DNA of 14,592 nt from contig JAQXNW010000043.1 of the NCBI GenBank assembly GCA_029098205.1, positions 1 through 14,592 on the forward strand. Reading direction: 5' to 3'. Each line of letters starts with the position of its first letter. Within the stretch, counting starts at the first letter, position 1. Shown in pieces: positions 14,081 through 14,592 of this stretch. Source of the stretch: Eubacteriales bacterium (GTDB taxonomy: Bacteria; Bacillota; Clostridia; Peptostreptococcales; Anaerovoracaceae). The translations under genes were made by a program, and so were the position numbers. Below the pieces are notes generated by a model. That model was not told where the DNA came from and searched no databases. It saw only the letters and a program-made list of their open reading frames with translations.

Positions 14081-14592
14081 ATTCTGCTGTTCCTTTCAAG
14101 CTGGAACGGATGCGTAATATATCCGGCCAGCTTTCTTCCTTCGGCAATCCGAACATTCTTGTCAAGAATCGCGTAATTCAGCCCTGCGTTTCTTCCGATC
14201 AGCGAATTCTGCATGATCACGCTGTTCTCCACGACCGCGCCTTCTTCGATGACCACGCCCCGGAATATGACCGAATTTCTCACCGTGCCGTCAATGACCG
14301 CTCCGTCCGCGATCAGAGAGTTATGCACATCCGCATGCTTTCCATAGCGCGTCGGCGGGCTGTCCTTTACCTTCGTGATAATCGGACGGTCGCTCTGTTC
14401 GAAAATTTCCCTGCGGACTGAAAAATCCAGAAGCGCCAGGTTCGAAGAAAGATATCCTTCCGCTGAGTCAACAAAAAGAAGCGTATCCGTCACCTGCACC
14501 GCGTTCACCTCGAAATCGCGGATCATCGGCCGGATCACGTCATTACGGAGACTCCGGTACCCGTTCAAAGACGAAGAATCAATAATCGAAAT
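14077..14592 (-). CDS. glgD: GlgD, glucose-1-phosphate adenylyltransferase regulatory-type subunit (C-terminal part)
   Basis: The last 171 codons of a gene that continues past the window edge; the frame is open to 14592, so any TTG near 14568 is internal. It shows the end of the nucleotidyltransferase domain (IRPMIRDFEVNAVQVTD) and then KVKDSPPTRYG, followed by a left-handed beta-helix of hexapeptide-like repeats (NSLIADGAVIDGTV, NSVIFRGVVIEEGAVV, NSVIMQNSLIG) ending in LNYAILDKNVRI, as in GlgD proteins of Bacillota. GlgD pairs with GlgC to form ADP-glucose pyrophosphorylase, which makes ADP-glucose for glycogen synthesis from glucose-1-P. The stop TGA overlaps the TTG start of the downstream fusion gene, so the two form one coupled operon. 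GlgD and not GlgC is chosen from the DSPPT/NSLIADG pattern; the N-terminal half that would confirm it is not in the window. Confidence 0.85.
   Translation of the reverse strand: MSIIDSSSLNGYRSLRNDVIRPMIRDFEVNAVQVTDTLLFVDSAEGYLSSNLALLDFSVRREIFEQSDRPIITKVKDSPPTRYGKHADVHNSLIADGAVIDGTVRNSVIFRGVVIEEGAVVENSVIMQNSLIGRNAGLNYAILDKNVRIAEGRKLAGYITHPFQLERNSRI

Noticed and set aside
1..14592. Mobile elements, CRISPR arrays, tRNA or rRNA genes
   Set aside because: No transposase or integrase motifs, spaced repeats, long terminal inverted repeats or tRNA-like cloverleaf sequences were seen; coding genes fill nearly the entire window with uniform codon use.

Overview
The window reads as chromosomal core-metabolism DNA from an anaerobic, fermentative member of the Bacillota (class Clostridia, possibly Lachnospiraceae-like). 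The reasons are the end of an [FeFe]-hydrogenase, a butyryl-CoA:acetate-type CoA-transferase, a GlgD-type glycogen protein (typical of low-GC Gram-positives), an EF-G-like paralogue, and strong Shine-Dalgarno sites with TTG starts. Genus cannot be settled by eye. I saw no insertion sequence, prophage, CRISPR array, tRNA or rRNA.

Layout. (i) 1-131, + strand: C-terminus of an [FeFe]-hydrogenase, ending at a bidirectional terminator (155-190). (ii) 251-5277, all - strand: a CoA-transferase (But family) with its own promoter overlapping the end of radA; radA; and an EF-G-like GTPase with a strong extended -10 promoter and a roughly 140-nt structured leader. (iii) 5531-8343, - strand: pgi followed by asnS, ending in a strong intrinsic terminator. 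(iv) 8344-8707: a divergent regulatory region between pgi and malQ. (v) 8708-10354, + strand: malQ, converging on (vi) 10430-14592, - strand: an operon of glgD (cut by the window edge) and a 1216-codon gene that fuses a CBM34-like/GH13 alpha-glucanase to a complete alpha-phosphoglucomutase. A bidirectional terminator (10375-10407) separates the convergent genes.

How the genes work together. The right half is a glycogen/maltodextrin module. GlgD belongs to ADP-glucose pyrophosphorylase (synthesis from glucose-1-P). The GH13 part cuts alpha-glucans and MalQ disproportionates the resulting maltodextrins. The PGM part interconverts glucose-1-P and glucose-6-P, and Pgi links glucose-6-P to fructose-6-P and glycolysis. 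The left half disposes of fermentation end products (H2 and an acyl-CoA/acetate exchange) and holds housekeeping genes.

The most unusual item is the GH13-phosphoglucomutase fusion, with intact catalytic motifs in both halves, a short Glu-rich linker and an internal Shine-Dalgarno plus ATG exactly where a free PGM would begin. Secondary points are a noncanonical C-x-C in the RadA zinc finger, a divergent active-site-region motif in the CoA-transferase, alternative-pairing repeats in the malQ leader, a structured leader before the EF-G-like gene, and TTG starts for pgi and the fusion gene.
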